A stretch of DNA of 64,000 nucleotides from Alisma plantago-aquatica (taxonomy: Eukaryota; Streptophyta; Magnoliopsida; Alismatales; Alismataceae): assembly GCA_963693085.1 (NCBI GenBank), contig OY856411.1:67243501-67307500 (forward strand), given 5' to 3'. Positions 12,671 through 23,579 of the stretch are shown piece by piece (within the stretch, counting starts at the first letter, position 1; the number at the start of each line of letters is the position of its first letter). Below the pieces are notes generated by a model. It did no database searches and was not told the origin of the DNA. It saw nothing but the letters and a program-made list of their open reading frames with translations. The translations under genes were made by a program, and so were the position numbers.

Positions 12671-14570
12671 ATGACAAACCATTCCATAAATGTATTGAAA
12701 GCTTGTACGTAAAATCATACCTTCAGAGAAACCTAGGGGTTTCAATAGGATTGAGCTCATATGCTCCCCCTCAATTGATGTGCATGGAGTTCTCATACTC
12801 CCCCTCAATTGATGCTATTTCTCCTGCATGGTTAGCTTTCATAACATTTATAGAAACTATGTCTTCTACTCATATATGTTCTACACATATATGTCTTCTT
12901 CCATTTACCTTCTCCCCTTTACATGGACACGCTTCTTTGCTTCATGTAAGACATGCCTTCTCCCTGTTGTCAAAAGAAGACATATCTTTCTCCCCCTTTG
13001 TCATTTCAAAAAGGTGGGGGTGTGAAGAAACTAAGAAACACCACTTGTTAAGAGAAAGAAGATAACAAAAGTTATATAAGGAGAGTAGAAGAGCACATAT
13101 AGGGGCTTGTCCAAGCATAGAAAGAAAAGCAAGTTAAAGCATATACTTGAACAACCCAAAAAATGCAAGATAAAGTGCTGCAGAAAAACAATAAATTACA
13201 ATTTTGACCCTCAAGATGATGGAATTTGACCAAAAACCATCGGAGCGCATGGCAAAGCCATGAGTCTTGCTCAGAAGGTCGTTTCTGCATGAAAAGCACT
13301 AGTTTTGCACCAAAAACTAAAACTGGAGCAAAAATCTGCATAAAATCCAAAAAAATTACTCCAATTTCTACATATCATGTAGATCTATGAACCCTGCATC
13401 TCAATGTTATGCAAACAACTCAAGATAGTAGATATGCAATTCAAGGAACAAGCTTGAGCATGTATAAGATAAGATACAAACATAACATATAGATGATCAA
13501 GTATACCACTTATTGATAGGATTAGAACTACATGTAAGCGAACTACTAGTAGATGATATCACAAGTTAGGACTACTAGTAGGATCTAGATCATAGCAAAT
13601 AGATAAGCAACATAAAGCAAGCTATGATTAGATTTAGAGATATATCCAAACAAAGAGATATGCAAATATAGAAGCATGAGAGGATATAACTCACTAGATA
13701 TGCATTCTTACCATAAGATGATTACCCCTATGAACCTCAAGGTTGTATCAAAACAAGATATACACCTAGATAGATGTAGCAAGTTAGAGTACAACAGAAG
13801 CGATTTTAGACACAACCAAGAGATCCAAAGAGATCATCATCAAAACCTACAAAACAACTCAAAGCAAGTAATTGCAACATATAGATATACCAATTTAGAG
13901 CAATTAGAGAGATAGAGTTGTAGGCAAGATAGGCAATTTAGAACATGGAAATATGCATATATAAAGGTACCAAATGAGAGTGCCAAAGAATAAGGCTATT
14001 GGTTGAGAAAGTCTAGTTGAGAGGGAAATTCTCACTCAATAAGCCAAATGTATATTCTGTGCACAGTGTAATCGGTCGAGTTCTGTGCATTGGCAACTCG
14101 ACCGATGACAACTGCTGGCAACACCCATTGGTGCCTATCGGTCGAGTTTCAATAGGGCAAACTCGTCCGACAGAGCAGCTGTCAAAAAGCACATATACTT
14201 CATAAAAACATATTTAAAGGCATGCTAAAAATACAAACCATATCCAAACATGTCTAAGCAAGTTAGTAATGCACTACAGAAGCATTAGAAATAGTTTTTG
14301 AGCAAGAGTGTGAAGAGAATCACAAAATGTCACTTTTGACTCAAAAACCATATGTATAGTGCACACTAACTTGACAAAAACAAGTTAGAAATGGTTATAA
14401 GCAATAAAACCTTTACCTTTGTGCTTACCAATGCGTTTTCCACTTGTTGTCACCCTCTACACATCTTACGTTTCTTCTTTCATGTGGATTGACAAGTCAA
14501 TTTGCAATTCAATAGCTCAAGTCAATCCATTTGCAAGTACCTACAAGAAGAAAGATGAAATGGTCCCCAA
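12671..14570 (-). other. Non-coding interior of the gag-only element, copy 1
   Basis: This 1.9 kb lies between the gag stop and the polypurine tract, where pol would sit in a full element. I see no open frame with pol motifs. It contains extra polypurine-like tracts near the LTR, a direct repeat of GTTGAG at about 14002-14020, and two TCGGTCGA hairpins at 14071-14170. Copy 2 of this interior (18139-20025) is collinear. Confidence 0.8.
14071..14170 (-). repeat. Post-gag pair of TCGGTCGA hairpins, copy 1
   Basis: The first hairpin (14071-14106) pairs ATCGGTCGAGTT with AACTCGACCGAT, a perfect 12-bp stem around a 12-nt loop. The second (14136-14170) pairs ATCGGTCGAGTTT with AAACTCGTCCGA and has a mismatch that copy 2 lacks. 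They use the same core as the LTR array. Confidence 0.9.
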
Positions 14571-16439
14571 TCATGTTTTTGGGTTCGGAGGGGTTAGTTT
14601 AGCAACCCAAATCCTATTGCTCTTGGATGCTTTCCTAAAAGGACAACAAGTAGAATAATGACCAAAATTATTGCAATAGTTGCATGTGCCCATAGTCTTG
14701 GAACTAGAGGATTCTCCATGGAATATTGGAGGTCCTTTATCTTTGTTTTTCCCTTGACTACTATCATACCCTAAACCATGTCTACCAATTTGTTTAGTAG
14801 TATGGTCTAGGATTTGATTAAGACTCTTTTTACCAACTAAGAATCTTTGCAAAGAAGATCTCAAACTATCATTATCATGCTTAAGATAAGCAATAGTAGA
14901 AGACAATTGATTAATGTTTTCTCTAGCATGCAAAAGATTTCCTAAGCAAAGAGTTTTAGTTTCATAAGAGTCTTTATCAATATGAAGAGCAGCAACCTCA
15001 TTCTCTCTATTAGTAGAACTAGAAAAAGATTCATGCGCATTGATTTTAGCAAGCAAGGAGGCATTTTCTAGTTCTAATTCATGCAAAATAAAATCATTGT
15101 TCTTGTTTTCAGATTTAAGCACATCAATGTCATGCATGAGAGAATCAATAATTAAAGTATGTTCTTCATTAGAATTAGGCATGAGAGGTTGAGCTTCTAG
15201 AAATTTAATCTTATCAAGTAAACTAGCATTTTCAAGTTTAATAGAGTCTACTTGGCTAAGACAATCATTTTTATCATTAAGTAAGCAAGAATTTGCATGT
15301 TCAAGATCATTTAATTCTACATACAAATTATCAACAATTTTAGCAAGCTTTTTCTTTTTCTTTTGAGAAGACATAAGAGATGCACAAATATCATGAATGA
15401 GATCAATCAAGGATTCTTTATCTAAAGAGTCTAGATTTACCTCATTTGAGTCTTCACTTGTTGATGCTACAAGAGCAAAATGACATTCTCCTTCATCACT
15501 AGAGCTTGAGCTTGATCCTTCACATGAATCTTCACTTGAGCTTGAGTTGGAGGAGCCGCTTGAGCTTGAGTGCCATTTCTTCTTGTGAAGATGGGTCTTT
15601 TTGCCTTGTGGGCAATCTTCCTTGTAGTGACCCTTCTTTCCACATGTGAAGCACCGGATGGAGGAGGACTTGCCTTTGTAGAGTCTACCCTTGGAGTACA
15701 TGGCATCTTCTTCAACTTGAGAGGATGGAGAAGCTTGATCAACAATAGCCTTGATTTGAGCTTTGATTTCAGCCTTCTTCATTCTCTTGAGTTCTTTCTT
15801 CTCTTGTCTTTCTAATTCCTCCCTCTTGTCAAGTGTGGCTTCATGAGCTTGTAGATTTTCAATGAGCTCTTCAATAGGAATATCCCTAAGCGACCTTGCT
15901 TCTTCAATGGAAGTCACCTTGGATTCCCACCTTTTGGGGAGAGTTCTAAGGATCTTTGAGTTGATCTCTCCACTAGACATAGGATGTCCTAGAACAGCAA
16001 GACCATTCAAGATGGTGTTGATCCTTGAGTACATGTTGGCTATGCTCTCCTCCTTTCCCATCTTGAAGTTCTCAAGCAACCCTTTGAGCATGTAGACTTT
16101 GCTTTCCTTCACTTGATCTGTCCCTTCATAAGTGATGCAAAGCTTTCTCCATACCTCATAGGCCGTCTCACAAGAGGAAATCCGGTTGAACTCGGTGGGG
16201 GTCATGGAGGCATAAAGGATGTGCATGGCTCTTGCATTCAAGGTTGCTTTCATCAAGGTGGCTTCATCCCATTCTTCAATGTTTGTCTTTGGTAGAATGT
16301 ATGGGTTGTTCACCATTTGCCACATCTTGAGACTTGATCCTTGGATGAAGAATTGAAGTCTTCTTCTCCAATAGAGGAAGTTGCTCCCATTGAAGATTGG
16401 AAGGTTGTTCGAGAGTCTCCCTCCTAGGTAGTCACCCAT
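14571..16439 (-). CDS. gag: Gag polyprotein of gag-only copia element, intact copy 1
   Basis: A 622-residue open frame starts MGDYLGGRLS, 37 bp downstream of the primer binding site. Residues 1 to about 230 match the Ty1-copia gag family (DUF4219 and UBN2 type: NGSNFLYWRRRLQFFIQG, YEVWRKLCITYEG, ILRTLPKRWESKVT). A CCHC knuckle CFTCGKKGHYKEDC is at about residues 264-277. A Ser-rich acidic stretch is at about 293-320, then a long coiled-coil region rich in Leu, Asn and Lys, and a second CCHC knuckle CNYCNNFGHYSTCC at about 584-597. Gag coats the genomic RNA and forms the cytoplasmic particle. The length and two knuckles fit Sirevirus gag. No pol follows, so the element is non-autonomous, but the frame itself looks functional. 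Confidence 0.93.
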   Translation of the reverse strand: MGDYLGGRLSNNLPIFNGSNFLYWRRRLQFFIQGSSLKMWQMVNNPYILPKTNIEEWDEATLMKATLNARAMHILYASMTPTEFNRISSCETAYEVWRKLCITYEGTDQVKESKVYMLKGLLENFKMGKEESIANMYSRINTILNGLAVLGHPMSSGEINSKILRTLPKRWESKVTSIEEARSLRDIPIEELIENLQAHEATLDKREELERQEKKELKRMKKAEIKAQIKAIVDQASPSSQVEEDAMYSKGRLYKGKSSSIRCFTCGKKGHYKEDCPQGKKTHLHKKKWHSSSSGSSNSSSSEDSCEGSSSSSSDEGECHFALVASTSEDSNEVNLDSLDKESLIDLIHDICASLMSSQKKKKKLAKIVDNLYVELNDLEHANSCLLNDKNDCLSQVDSIKLENASLLDKIKFLEAQPLMPNSNEEHTLIIDSLMHDIDVLKSENKNNDFILHELELENASLLAKINAHESFSSSTNRENEVAALHIDKDSYETKTLCLGNLLHARENINQLSSTIAYLKHDNDSLRSSLQRFLVGKKSLNQILDHTTKQIGRHGLGYDSSQGKNKDKGPPIFHGESSSSKTMGTCNYCNNFGHYSTCCPFRKASKSNRIWVAKLTPPNPKT

Positions 16440-16476
16440 CTTCTCCTACTTGTAGAAGTATGCTTGGAGAAGACCC

Positions 16477-16488
16477 GCTCTGATACCA
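16477..16488 (-). promoter_or_regulatory. Primer binding site (initiator Met tRNA), copy 1
   Basis: The minus strand reads TGGTATCAGAGC, complementary to the 3' end of plant initiator methionine tRNA, 2 nt inside the LTR boundary at 16491. Confidence 0.95.
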
Positions 16489-17362
16489 CTTGTTGGATCC
16501 TAGATGGGTGACTTAGGTGCTCTAGAGGGGGGGTGAATAGAGCTGAAAGCACTTAAACAAAATTCATTAAACCTTCAAAATATATGACAAGATTAGGTTG
16601 CTAAATAGGCAATTTGAGTGCAACTAAATCATGCGTAGCAAGGATAAGAGAGATTGAACATGCACCAAATAGAGAAGGTATTTAGAGTGGTTCCACACTT
16701 CAAACTAGAAGTGTGTCAGTCCACTTGCCTAGAGAGGTCAACCTCTAGGACTTCAAACAATTGCACTCTTATATTCAATAATAAGACATACAACACATGA
16801 CCCACAAAGGACTTACCTATCCAATACAAAGAGTCTTCAACCTTACCAAGGACTTACCCACTTTGCAAGAGTCTTCGGCCTTCTCCAAGGACTTACCCAC
16901 TCTTGCAGAAGTCTTCGGCCTTGTAGGAATTACCCACTCTTCTTGGATCTTCCGCCTTTGACTTCACCTTCACTCGGAGAAGCTTTTCCACCAAGGTCTT
17001 ACCCACTTGAGCTTGAGTCTTATGCCTTCTCCAAGGACTTACCCACTCGAGCTCCAAGTCTTCAGCCTTGACCTTCACCAAGGGACTCCTTCCCTTGTTC
17101 TTCTTCACCTCTCTTGGACAAGAGAGAGAACCTTCATCTTCATGATTGAAATGGAGAGATGGGGAGGTTGTGGAAGTGAGAGCTTCACAAGATATACAAA
17201 TGGAACTAGCTCTCTTACAGATTTCCTACTCACTCTAATGGATGTAGCAAGTGATTAAGCTTAGAGAGAGAGAGGAGGCTGTAGGAAGCACTCAACTATA
17301 GAATAGGAACCTCACAAAGAGTTTGCAATGAATGCTCAACCTTGGAATGAAGCCCAAGGGGT

Positions 17363-17372
17363 CCTATTTATA
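17363..17372 (-). promoter_or_regulatory. TATA box of LTR2
   Basis: The minus strand reads TATAAATAGG in the same context as in LTR1. As the 5' LTR promoter of copy 1 it would drive the intact gag. Confidence 0.7.
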
Positions 17373-17511
17373 GATGGGGATGCCTCTTAGCCTTTGGGAA
17401 CACTTGAGAATGAAAACTATCCATTTTGTGGCTTGCAACAGATCTATTTTCACTTGTTGCAACTTCCACAACGGCTAGTTAGCACTTTTCTGCATTCCAG
17501 TACAGTCTGAT

Positions 17512-17760
17512 CGGCCGAGTTTACATAAAGGTAATTCGGCCGAACCACTAAAAGACAAGGCTGAAAGCTAGGCTGTCGGCCGAGTTTCTTTGGAGAAACT
17601 CGGCCGATCGGTCGACTTTCATCTTGGACCGATCAGTGGATCGGCCGAGTTTTCTAGCTAGAAACTCGACCAAATGGGAATCGGCTGAGTTTGTAACTCG
17701 GCCGATTGCAACAAAAATTCCAGAATATATGGATCGGCCGAGTTTGGAATTCGGCCGACA
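17512..17760 (-). repeat. U3 array of five TCGGCCGA hairpins, LTR2
   Basis: Same array as in LTR1 but better preserved. The second hairpin pairs TCGGCCGAGTTTC perfectly with GAAACTCGGCCGA, a 13-bp stem around TTTGGA without its last base. The fourth pairs AATCGGCTGAGTT with AACTCGGCCGATT with one mismatch. Confidence 0.9.
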
Positions 17761-18121
17761 AAATCCCTGTTATGGGTATTTTGGAATTTTCGTTTGACTA
17801 TAAAAAAGATGGATTTTTGTGTCCCAATAATTTTTCTAAGCTTAATTACAAGTCATACACTCATTACAAGTGATTACAAAGCAATTCTAAGGTCATTTAC
17901 ATAGAGATCCCAAATTGCACACTTGTAGCTATTTTGACTTGTCTTTTCTCCAATTTGATATGCGCAAGTTAGGGAATTTGGAGTGTGTCTAAACCTAATC
18001 TGAAATCACTCAATGTAGAAGCATTAGACACCAATATGTGGAATGGTTAGTCATCATCAAAACAAGGGTTTAGTCAATTTAGACATGAGTCAACATTGAC
18101 CTAATTGACCTTGAGTCAACA

Positions 18122-18139
18122 TTCTCCCCCTTTTTGAAG
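18122..18139 (-). promoter_or_regulatory. Polypurine tract, copy 2
   Basis: The same A-rich, G5 purine tract as at 12653 abuts the end of LTR2 and marks LTR2 as the 3' LTR of the second unit. Confidence 0.85.
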
Positions 18140-19524
18140 ATGACAAACCATTCCATAAATGTATTGAAAGCTTGTACGTAAACTCATACCTTGGGAGAAA
18201 CCTAGGGGTTTCAATAGGATTGAGCTCATATGCTCCCCCTCAATTGATGCGCATGGAGTTCTCATACTCCCCCTCAATTGATGCTATTTCTCCTGCATGG
18301 TTAGCTTTCATAACATTTATAGAAACTATGTCTTCTACTCATATATGTTCTACACATATATGTCTTCTCCCATTTACCTTCTCCCCTTTATATGGACACA
18401 CTTCATTGCTTCATGTAAGACATGCCTTCTCCCTGTTGTCAAAAGAAGACATATCTTTCTCCCCCTTTGTCATTTAAAAAAGGTGGGGGTGTGAAGAAAC
18501 TAAGAAACACCACTTGTTAAGAGAAAGAAGATAACAAAAGTTATATAAGGAGAGTAGAAGAGCACAGATAGGGGCTTGTCCAAGCATAGAAAGAAAAGCA
18601 AGTTAAAGCATATACTTGAACAACCCAAAAAATGCAAGATAAAGTGCTGCGGAAAAACAATAAATTACAATTTTGACCCTCAAGATGATGGCATTTGACC
18701 AAAAACCATCGGAGCTCATGGCAAAGCCATGAGTCTTGCTCAGAAGGTCGTTTCTGCATGAAAAGCACTAGTTTTGCACCAAAAACTGTAACTGGAGCAA
18801 AAATCTGCATAAAATCCAAAAACAATACTCCAATTTCTACATATCATGTAGATCTATGAACCCTGCATCACAATGTTATGCAAACAACTCAAGATAGTAG
18901 ATATGCAATTCGAGGAACAAGCTTGAGCATGTATAAGATAAGATACAAACATAACATATAGATGATCAAGTATACCACTTATTGATAGGGTTAGAACTAC
19001 ATGTAAGCGAACTACTAGTAGATGATATCACAAGTTAGGACTACTAGTAGGATCTAGATCATAGAAAATAGATAAGCAACATAAAGCAAGCTATGATTAG
19101 ATTTAGAGATATATCCAAACAAAGAGATATGCAAATATAGAAGCATGAGAGGATATAACTCACTAGATATGCATTCTTACCATAAGATGATTACCCCTAT
19201 GAACCTCAAGGTTGTATCAAAACAAGATATACACCTAGATAGATGTAGCAAGTTAGAGTACAACGGAAGCGATTTTAGACACAACCAAGAGATCCAAAGA
19301 GATCATCATCAAAACATGCAAAACAATTCAAAGCAAGTAATTGCAACATATAGATATACCAATTTAGAGAAATTAGAGAGATAGAGTTGTAGGCAAGATA
19401 GGCAATTTAGAACATGGCAATATGTATATATAAAGGTACCAAATGAGAGTGCCAAAGAATAAGGCTATTGGTTGAGAGGGAAATTCTCACTCAATAAGCC
19501 AAATGTATATTCTGTGCACAGTGT

Positions 19525-19625
19525 AATCGGTCGAGTTCTGTGCATTGGCAACTCGACCGATGACAACTGCTGGCAACACCCATTGGTGCCTATCGGTCGA
19601 GTTTCAATAGGGCAAACTCGGCCGA
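19525..19625 (-). repeat. Post-gag pair of TCGGTCGA hairpins, copy 2
   Basis: The first pair is again a perfect 12-bp stem. The second here ends AAACTCGGCCGA and pairs with TCGGTCGAGTTT through one G-T wobble, better than in copy 1. Just before it, at about 19470, copy 2 lacks 14 bp present in copy 1. Confidence 0.9.
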
Positions 19626-20025
19626 CATAGCAGCTGTCAAAAAGCACATATATTTCATAAAAACATATTTAAAGGCATGCTAAAAATACAAACCATATCC
19701 AAACATGTCTAAGCAAGTTAGTAATGCACTATAGAAGCATTAGAAATAGTTTTTGAGCAAGAGTGTGAAGAGAATCACAAAATGTCACTTTTGACTCAAA
19801 AACCATATGTATAGTGCACACTAACTTGACAAAAACAAGTTAGAAATGGTTATAAGCAATAAAACCTTTACCTTTGTGCTTACCAATGCTTTTTCCACTT
19901 GTTGTCACCCTCTACACATCTCACCTTTCTTCTTTCATGTGGATTGACAAGTCAATTTGCAATTCAATAGCTCAAGTCAATCCATTTGCAAGTACCTACA
20001 AGAAGAAAGATTAAACGGTCCCCAA

Positions 20026-21893
20026 TCATGTTTTTGGGTGCGGAGGGGTTAGTTTAGGAACCCAAATCCTATTGCTCTTGGATGCTTTCCTAAAAGGACA
20101 ACAAGTAGAATAATGACCAAAATCATTGCAATAGTTGCATGTGCCCATAGTCTTGGAACTAGAGGATTCTCCATGGAATATTGGAGGTCCTTTATTTTTG
20201 TTGTTCCCTTGACTACTATCATACCCTAAACCATGTCTACCAATTTGTTTAGTATTATGGTCTAGGATTTGATTAAGACTCTTTTTACCAACTAAGAATC
20301 TTTGCAAAGAAGATCTCAAACTATCATTATCATGCTTAAGAGAAGCAATAGTAGAAGACAATTGATTAATGTTTTCTCTAGCATGCAAAAGATTTCCTAA
20401 GCAAAGAGTTTTAGTTTCATAAGAGTCTTTATCAATATGAAGAGCAACAACCTCATTCTCTCTATTAGTAGAACTAGAACAAGATTCATGCCCATTGATT
20501 TTAGCAAGCAAGGAGGCATTTTCTAGTTCTAATTCATGCAAAACAATATCTTTGTTCTTGTTTTCATATTTAAGCACATCAATGTCATGCATGAGAGAAT
20601 CAATAATTAAAGTATGTTCTTCATTAGAATTAGGCATGAGAGGTTGAGCTTCTAGAAATTTAATCTTATCAAGTAAACTAGCATTTTCAAGTTTAATAGA
20701 GTCTACTTGGCTAAGACAATCATTTTTATCATTAAGCAAGCAAGAATTTGCATGTTCAAGATCATTTAATTCTACATACAAATTATCAACAATTTTAGCA
20801 AGCTTTTCTTTTTCTTTTGAGAAGACTTAAGAGATGCACAAATATCATGAATGAGATCAATCAAGGATTCTTTATCTAAAGAGTCTAGATTTACCTCATT
20901 TGAGTCTTCACTTGTTGATGCTACAAGAGCAAAATGACATTCTCCTTCATCACTAGAGCTTGAGCTTGATCCTTCACATGAATCTTCACTTGAGCTTGAG
21001 TTGGAGGAGCCGCTTGAGCTTGAGTGCCATTTCTTCTTGTGAAGATGGGTCTTTTTGCCTTGTGGGCAATCTTCCTTGTAGTGACCCTTCTTTCCACATG
21101 TGAAGCACCGGATGGAGGAGGACTTGCCTTTGTAGAGTCTACCCTTGGAGTACATGGCATCTTCTTCAACTTGAGAGGATGGAGAAGCTTGATCAACAAT
21201 AGCCTTGATTTGAGCTTTGATTTCAGCCTTCTTCATTCTCTTGAGTTCTTTCTTCTCTTGTCTTTCTAATTCCTCCCTCTTGTCAAGTGTGGCTTCATGA
21301 GCTTGTAGATTTCCAATGAGCTCTTCAATAGGAATATCCCTAAGCGACCTTGCTTCTTCAATGGAAGTCACCTTGGATTCCCACCTTTTGGGGAGAGTTC
21401 TAAGGATCTTTGAGTTGATCTCTCCACTAGACATAGGATGTCCTAGAACAACAAGACCATTCAATATGGCATTGATCCTTGAGTACATGTTGGCTATGCT
21501 CTCCTCCTTTCCCATCTTGAAGTTCTCAAGCAACCCTTTGAGCATGTAGAATTTGCTTTCCTTCACTTGATCTGTCCCTTCATAAGTGATGCAAAGCTTT
21601 CTCCATACCTCATAGGACGTCTCACAAGAGGAAATCCGGTTGAACTCGGTGGGGGTCATGGAGGCATAAAGGATGTGCATGGCTCTTGCATTCAAGGTTG
21701 CTTTCATCAAGGTGGCTTCATCCCATTCTTCAATGTTTGTCTTTGGTAGAATGTATGGGTTGTTCACCATTTGCCACATCTCGAGACTTGATCCTTGGAT
21801 GAAGAATTGAAGTCTTCTTCTCCAATAGAGGAATTTGCTCCCATTGAAGATTGGAAGGCTGGTCGAGAGTCTCCCTCCTAGGTAGTCACCCAT
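20026..21893 (-). pseudogene. gag: Gag of copy 2, broken by a one-base deletion
   Basis: This copy is collinear with the 622-residue gag at 14571-16439 and shares both zinc knuckles (CFTCGKKGHYKEDC and CNYCNDFGHYSTCC). The frame breaks near 20803-20806, where a run of five T in copy 1 is four T here. This splits the gene into a 373-codon N-terminal frame (21893-20772) and a 251-codon C-terminal frame (20781-20026). Otherwise the two copies differ by scattered substitutions. The N-terminal product would keep the gag domain and first knuckle and lose the coiled coil and second knuckle. Confidence 0.93.
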
Positions 21894-21930
21894 CTTCTCC
21901 TACTTGTAGAAGTATGCTTGGAGAAGACCC

Positions 21931-21942
21931 GCTCTGATACCA
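21931..21942 (-). promoter_or_regulatory. Primer binding site (initiator Met tRNA), copy 2
   Basis: The minus strand reads TGGTATCAGAGC, 2 nt inside LTR3, which starts at 21945. Confidence 0.95.
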
Positions 21943-22815
21943 CTTGTTGGATCCTAGATGGGTGACTTAGGTGCTCTAGTGGGGGGGTGAATAGAGCTGA
22001 AAGCACTTAAAAAAATTCATTAAACCTTCAAAATATATGACAAGATTAGGTTGCTAAATAGGCAATTTGAGTGCAACTAAATCATGCATAGGAAGGATAA
22101 GAGAGATTGAACATGCACCAAATAGACAAGGTATTTAGAGTGGTTCCACACTTCAAACTAGAAGTGTGTCAGTCCACTTGCCTAGAGAGGTCAACCTCTA
22201 GGACTTCAAACAATTGCACTCTTATATTCAATAATAAGACATACAAAACATGACCCACAAAGGACTTACCTATCCAATACAAAGAGTCTTCAACCTTACC
22301 AAGGACTTACCCACTTTGCAAGAGTCTTCGGCCTTCTCCAAGGACTTACCCACTCTTGCACAAGTCTTCGGCCTTGTAGGAATTACCCACTCTTCTTGGA
22401 TCTTCTGCCTTTGACTTCACCTTCACTCGGAGAAGCTTTTCCACCAAGGTCTTACCCACTTGAGCTTGAGTCTTCTGCCTTCTCCAAGGACTTACCCACT
22501 AGAGCTCCAAGTCTTCAGCCTTGATCTTCACCAAGGGACTCCTTCCCTTGTTCTTCTTCACCTCTCTTGGACAAGAGAGAGAACCTTCATCTTCATGATT
22601 GAAATGGAGAGATGGGGAGGTTGTGGAAGTGAGAGCTTCACAAGATATACAAATGGAACTAGCTCTCTTACATATTTCCTACTCACTCTAATGGATGTAG
22701 CAAGTGATTAAGCTTAGAGAGAGAGAGGAGGCTGTAGGAAGCACTCAACTATAGAATAGGAACCTCACAAAGAGTTTGCAATGAATGCTCAACCTTGGAA
22801 TGAAGCCCAAGGGGT

Positions 22816-22825
22816 CCTATTTATA
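22816..22825 (-). promoter_or_regulatory. TATA box of LTR3
   Basis: The minus strand reads TATAAATAGG, at the same relative place as in LTR1 and LTR2. Confidence 0.7.
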
Positions 22826-22963
22826 GATGGGGATGCCTCTTAGCCTTTGGGAACACTTGAAAATGAAAACTATCCATTTTGTGGCATGCAACAGATCTAT
22901 TTTCACTTGTTGCAACTTCCACAACGGCTAGTTAGCACTTTTCTGCATTCTAGTACAGTATGA

Positions 22964-23212
22964 TCGGCCGAGTTTACATAAAGGTAATTCGGCCGAACCA
23001 CTAAAAGACAAGGCTGAAAGCTAGGCTGTCGGCCGAGTTTCTTTGGAGAAACTCGGCCGATCGGTCGACTTTCATCTTGGACCGATCAGTGGATCGACCG
23101 AGTTTTCTAGCTAGAAACTCGACCGAATGGGAATCGGCTGAGTTTGTAACTCGGCCGATTGCAACAAAAATTCCAGAATATATGGATCGGCCGAGTTTGG
23201 AATTCGGCCGAC
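22964..23212 (-). repeat. U3 array of five TCGGCCGA hairpins, LTR3
   Basis: Collinear with the arrays of LTR1 and LTR2. The 13-bp second hairpin is perfect here too. The differences seen among the three arrays are mostly C/T or G/A changes within CpG sites. Confidence 0.9.
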
Positions 23213-23574
23213 AAAATCCCTGTTATGGGTATTTTGGAATTTTCGTTTGACTATACAAAAGATGGATTTTTGTGTCCCAATAATTTTTCTAAGCTTAATT
23301 ACAAGTCATACACTCATTACAAGTGATTACAAAGCAATTCTAAGGTCATTTACATAGAGATCCCAAATTGCACACTTGTAGCTATTTTGACTTGTCTTTT
23401 CTCCAATTTGATATGCGCAAGTTAGGGCATTTGGAGTGTGTCTAAACCTAATCTGAAATCACTCAATGTAGAAGCATTAGACACCAATATGTGGAATGGT
23501 TAGTCATCATCAAAACAAGGGATTAGTCAATTTAGACATGAGTCAACATTGACCTAATTGACCTTGAGTCAACA

Positions 23575-23579
23575 CTCTT
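23575..23579. repeat. Target-site duplication CTCTT, right copy
   Basis: CTCTT follows the last CA of LTR3 and matches 11016-11020. Sequence CTCAAGGTATTTTATG resumes directly after, as at the empty site near 30895. Confidence 0.95.

Larger units (their letters stand above)
16491..18121 (-). repeat. LTR2, shared middle LTR of the tandem
   Basis: This 1631-bp repeat is collinear with LTR1 and LTR3. It serves as 5' LTR for gag copy 1 and 3' LTR for gag copy 2: a PBS abuts its lower-coordinate side (16477-16488) and a polypurine tract abuts the other (18122-18139). By eye it agrees with LTR3 against LTR1 at several sites. Confidence 0.95.
11021..23574 (-). mobile_element. Two gag-only (TR-GAG-like) copia retrotransposons in tandem, three LTRs
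   Basis: The structure is LTR1 (11021-12652), interior 1 (12653-16490), LTR2 (16491-18121), interior 2 (18122-21944), LTR3 (21945-23574). All are in minus orientation and bounded by one 5-bp target duplication. Each interior has an initiator-Met PBS, one gag gene and a polypurine tract, and no trace of protease, integrase, RT or RNase H. Gag-only elements of this kind have been described in plants as TR-GAG; they must use polymerase from a relative. One outer TSD with three LTRs implies either one insertion of a tandem molecule or unequal LTR recombination after a single insertion. Confidence 0.92.
21945..23574 (-). repeat. LTR3, outer 5' LTR of the tandem
   Basis: This 1630-bp repeat begins TGTTGGATCC and ends GAGTCAACA, with the TSD CTCTT immediately after. 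On the element strand it is the most upstream LTR, so its promoter would transcribe the whole tandem or copy 2. Its TATA box is at 22816-22825. Confidence 0.95.

Noticed and set aside
11538..22711. Open frames of 60-120 codons in the LTRs and interiors of the gag-only element
   Set aside because: They recur only because the LTRs and interiors are repeated, lie opposite to or outside gag, and have no domain features.
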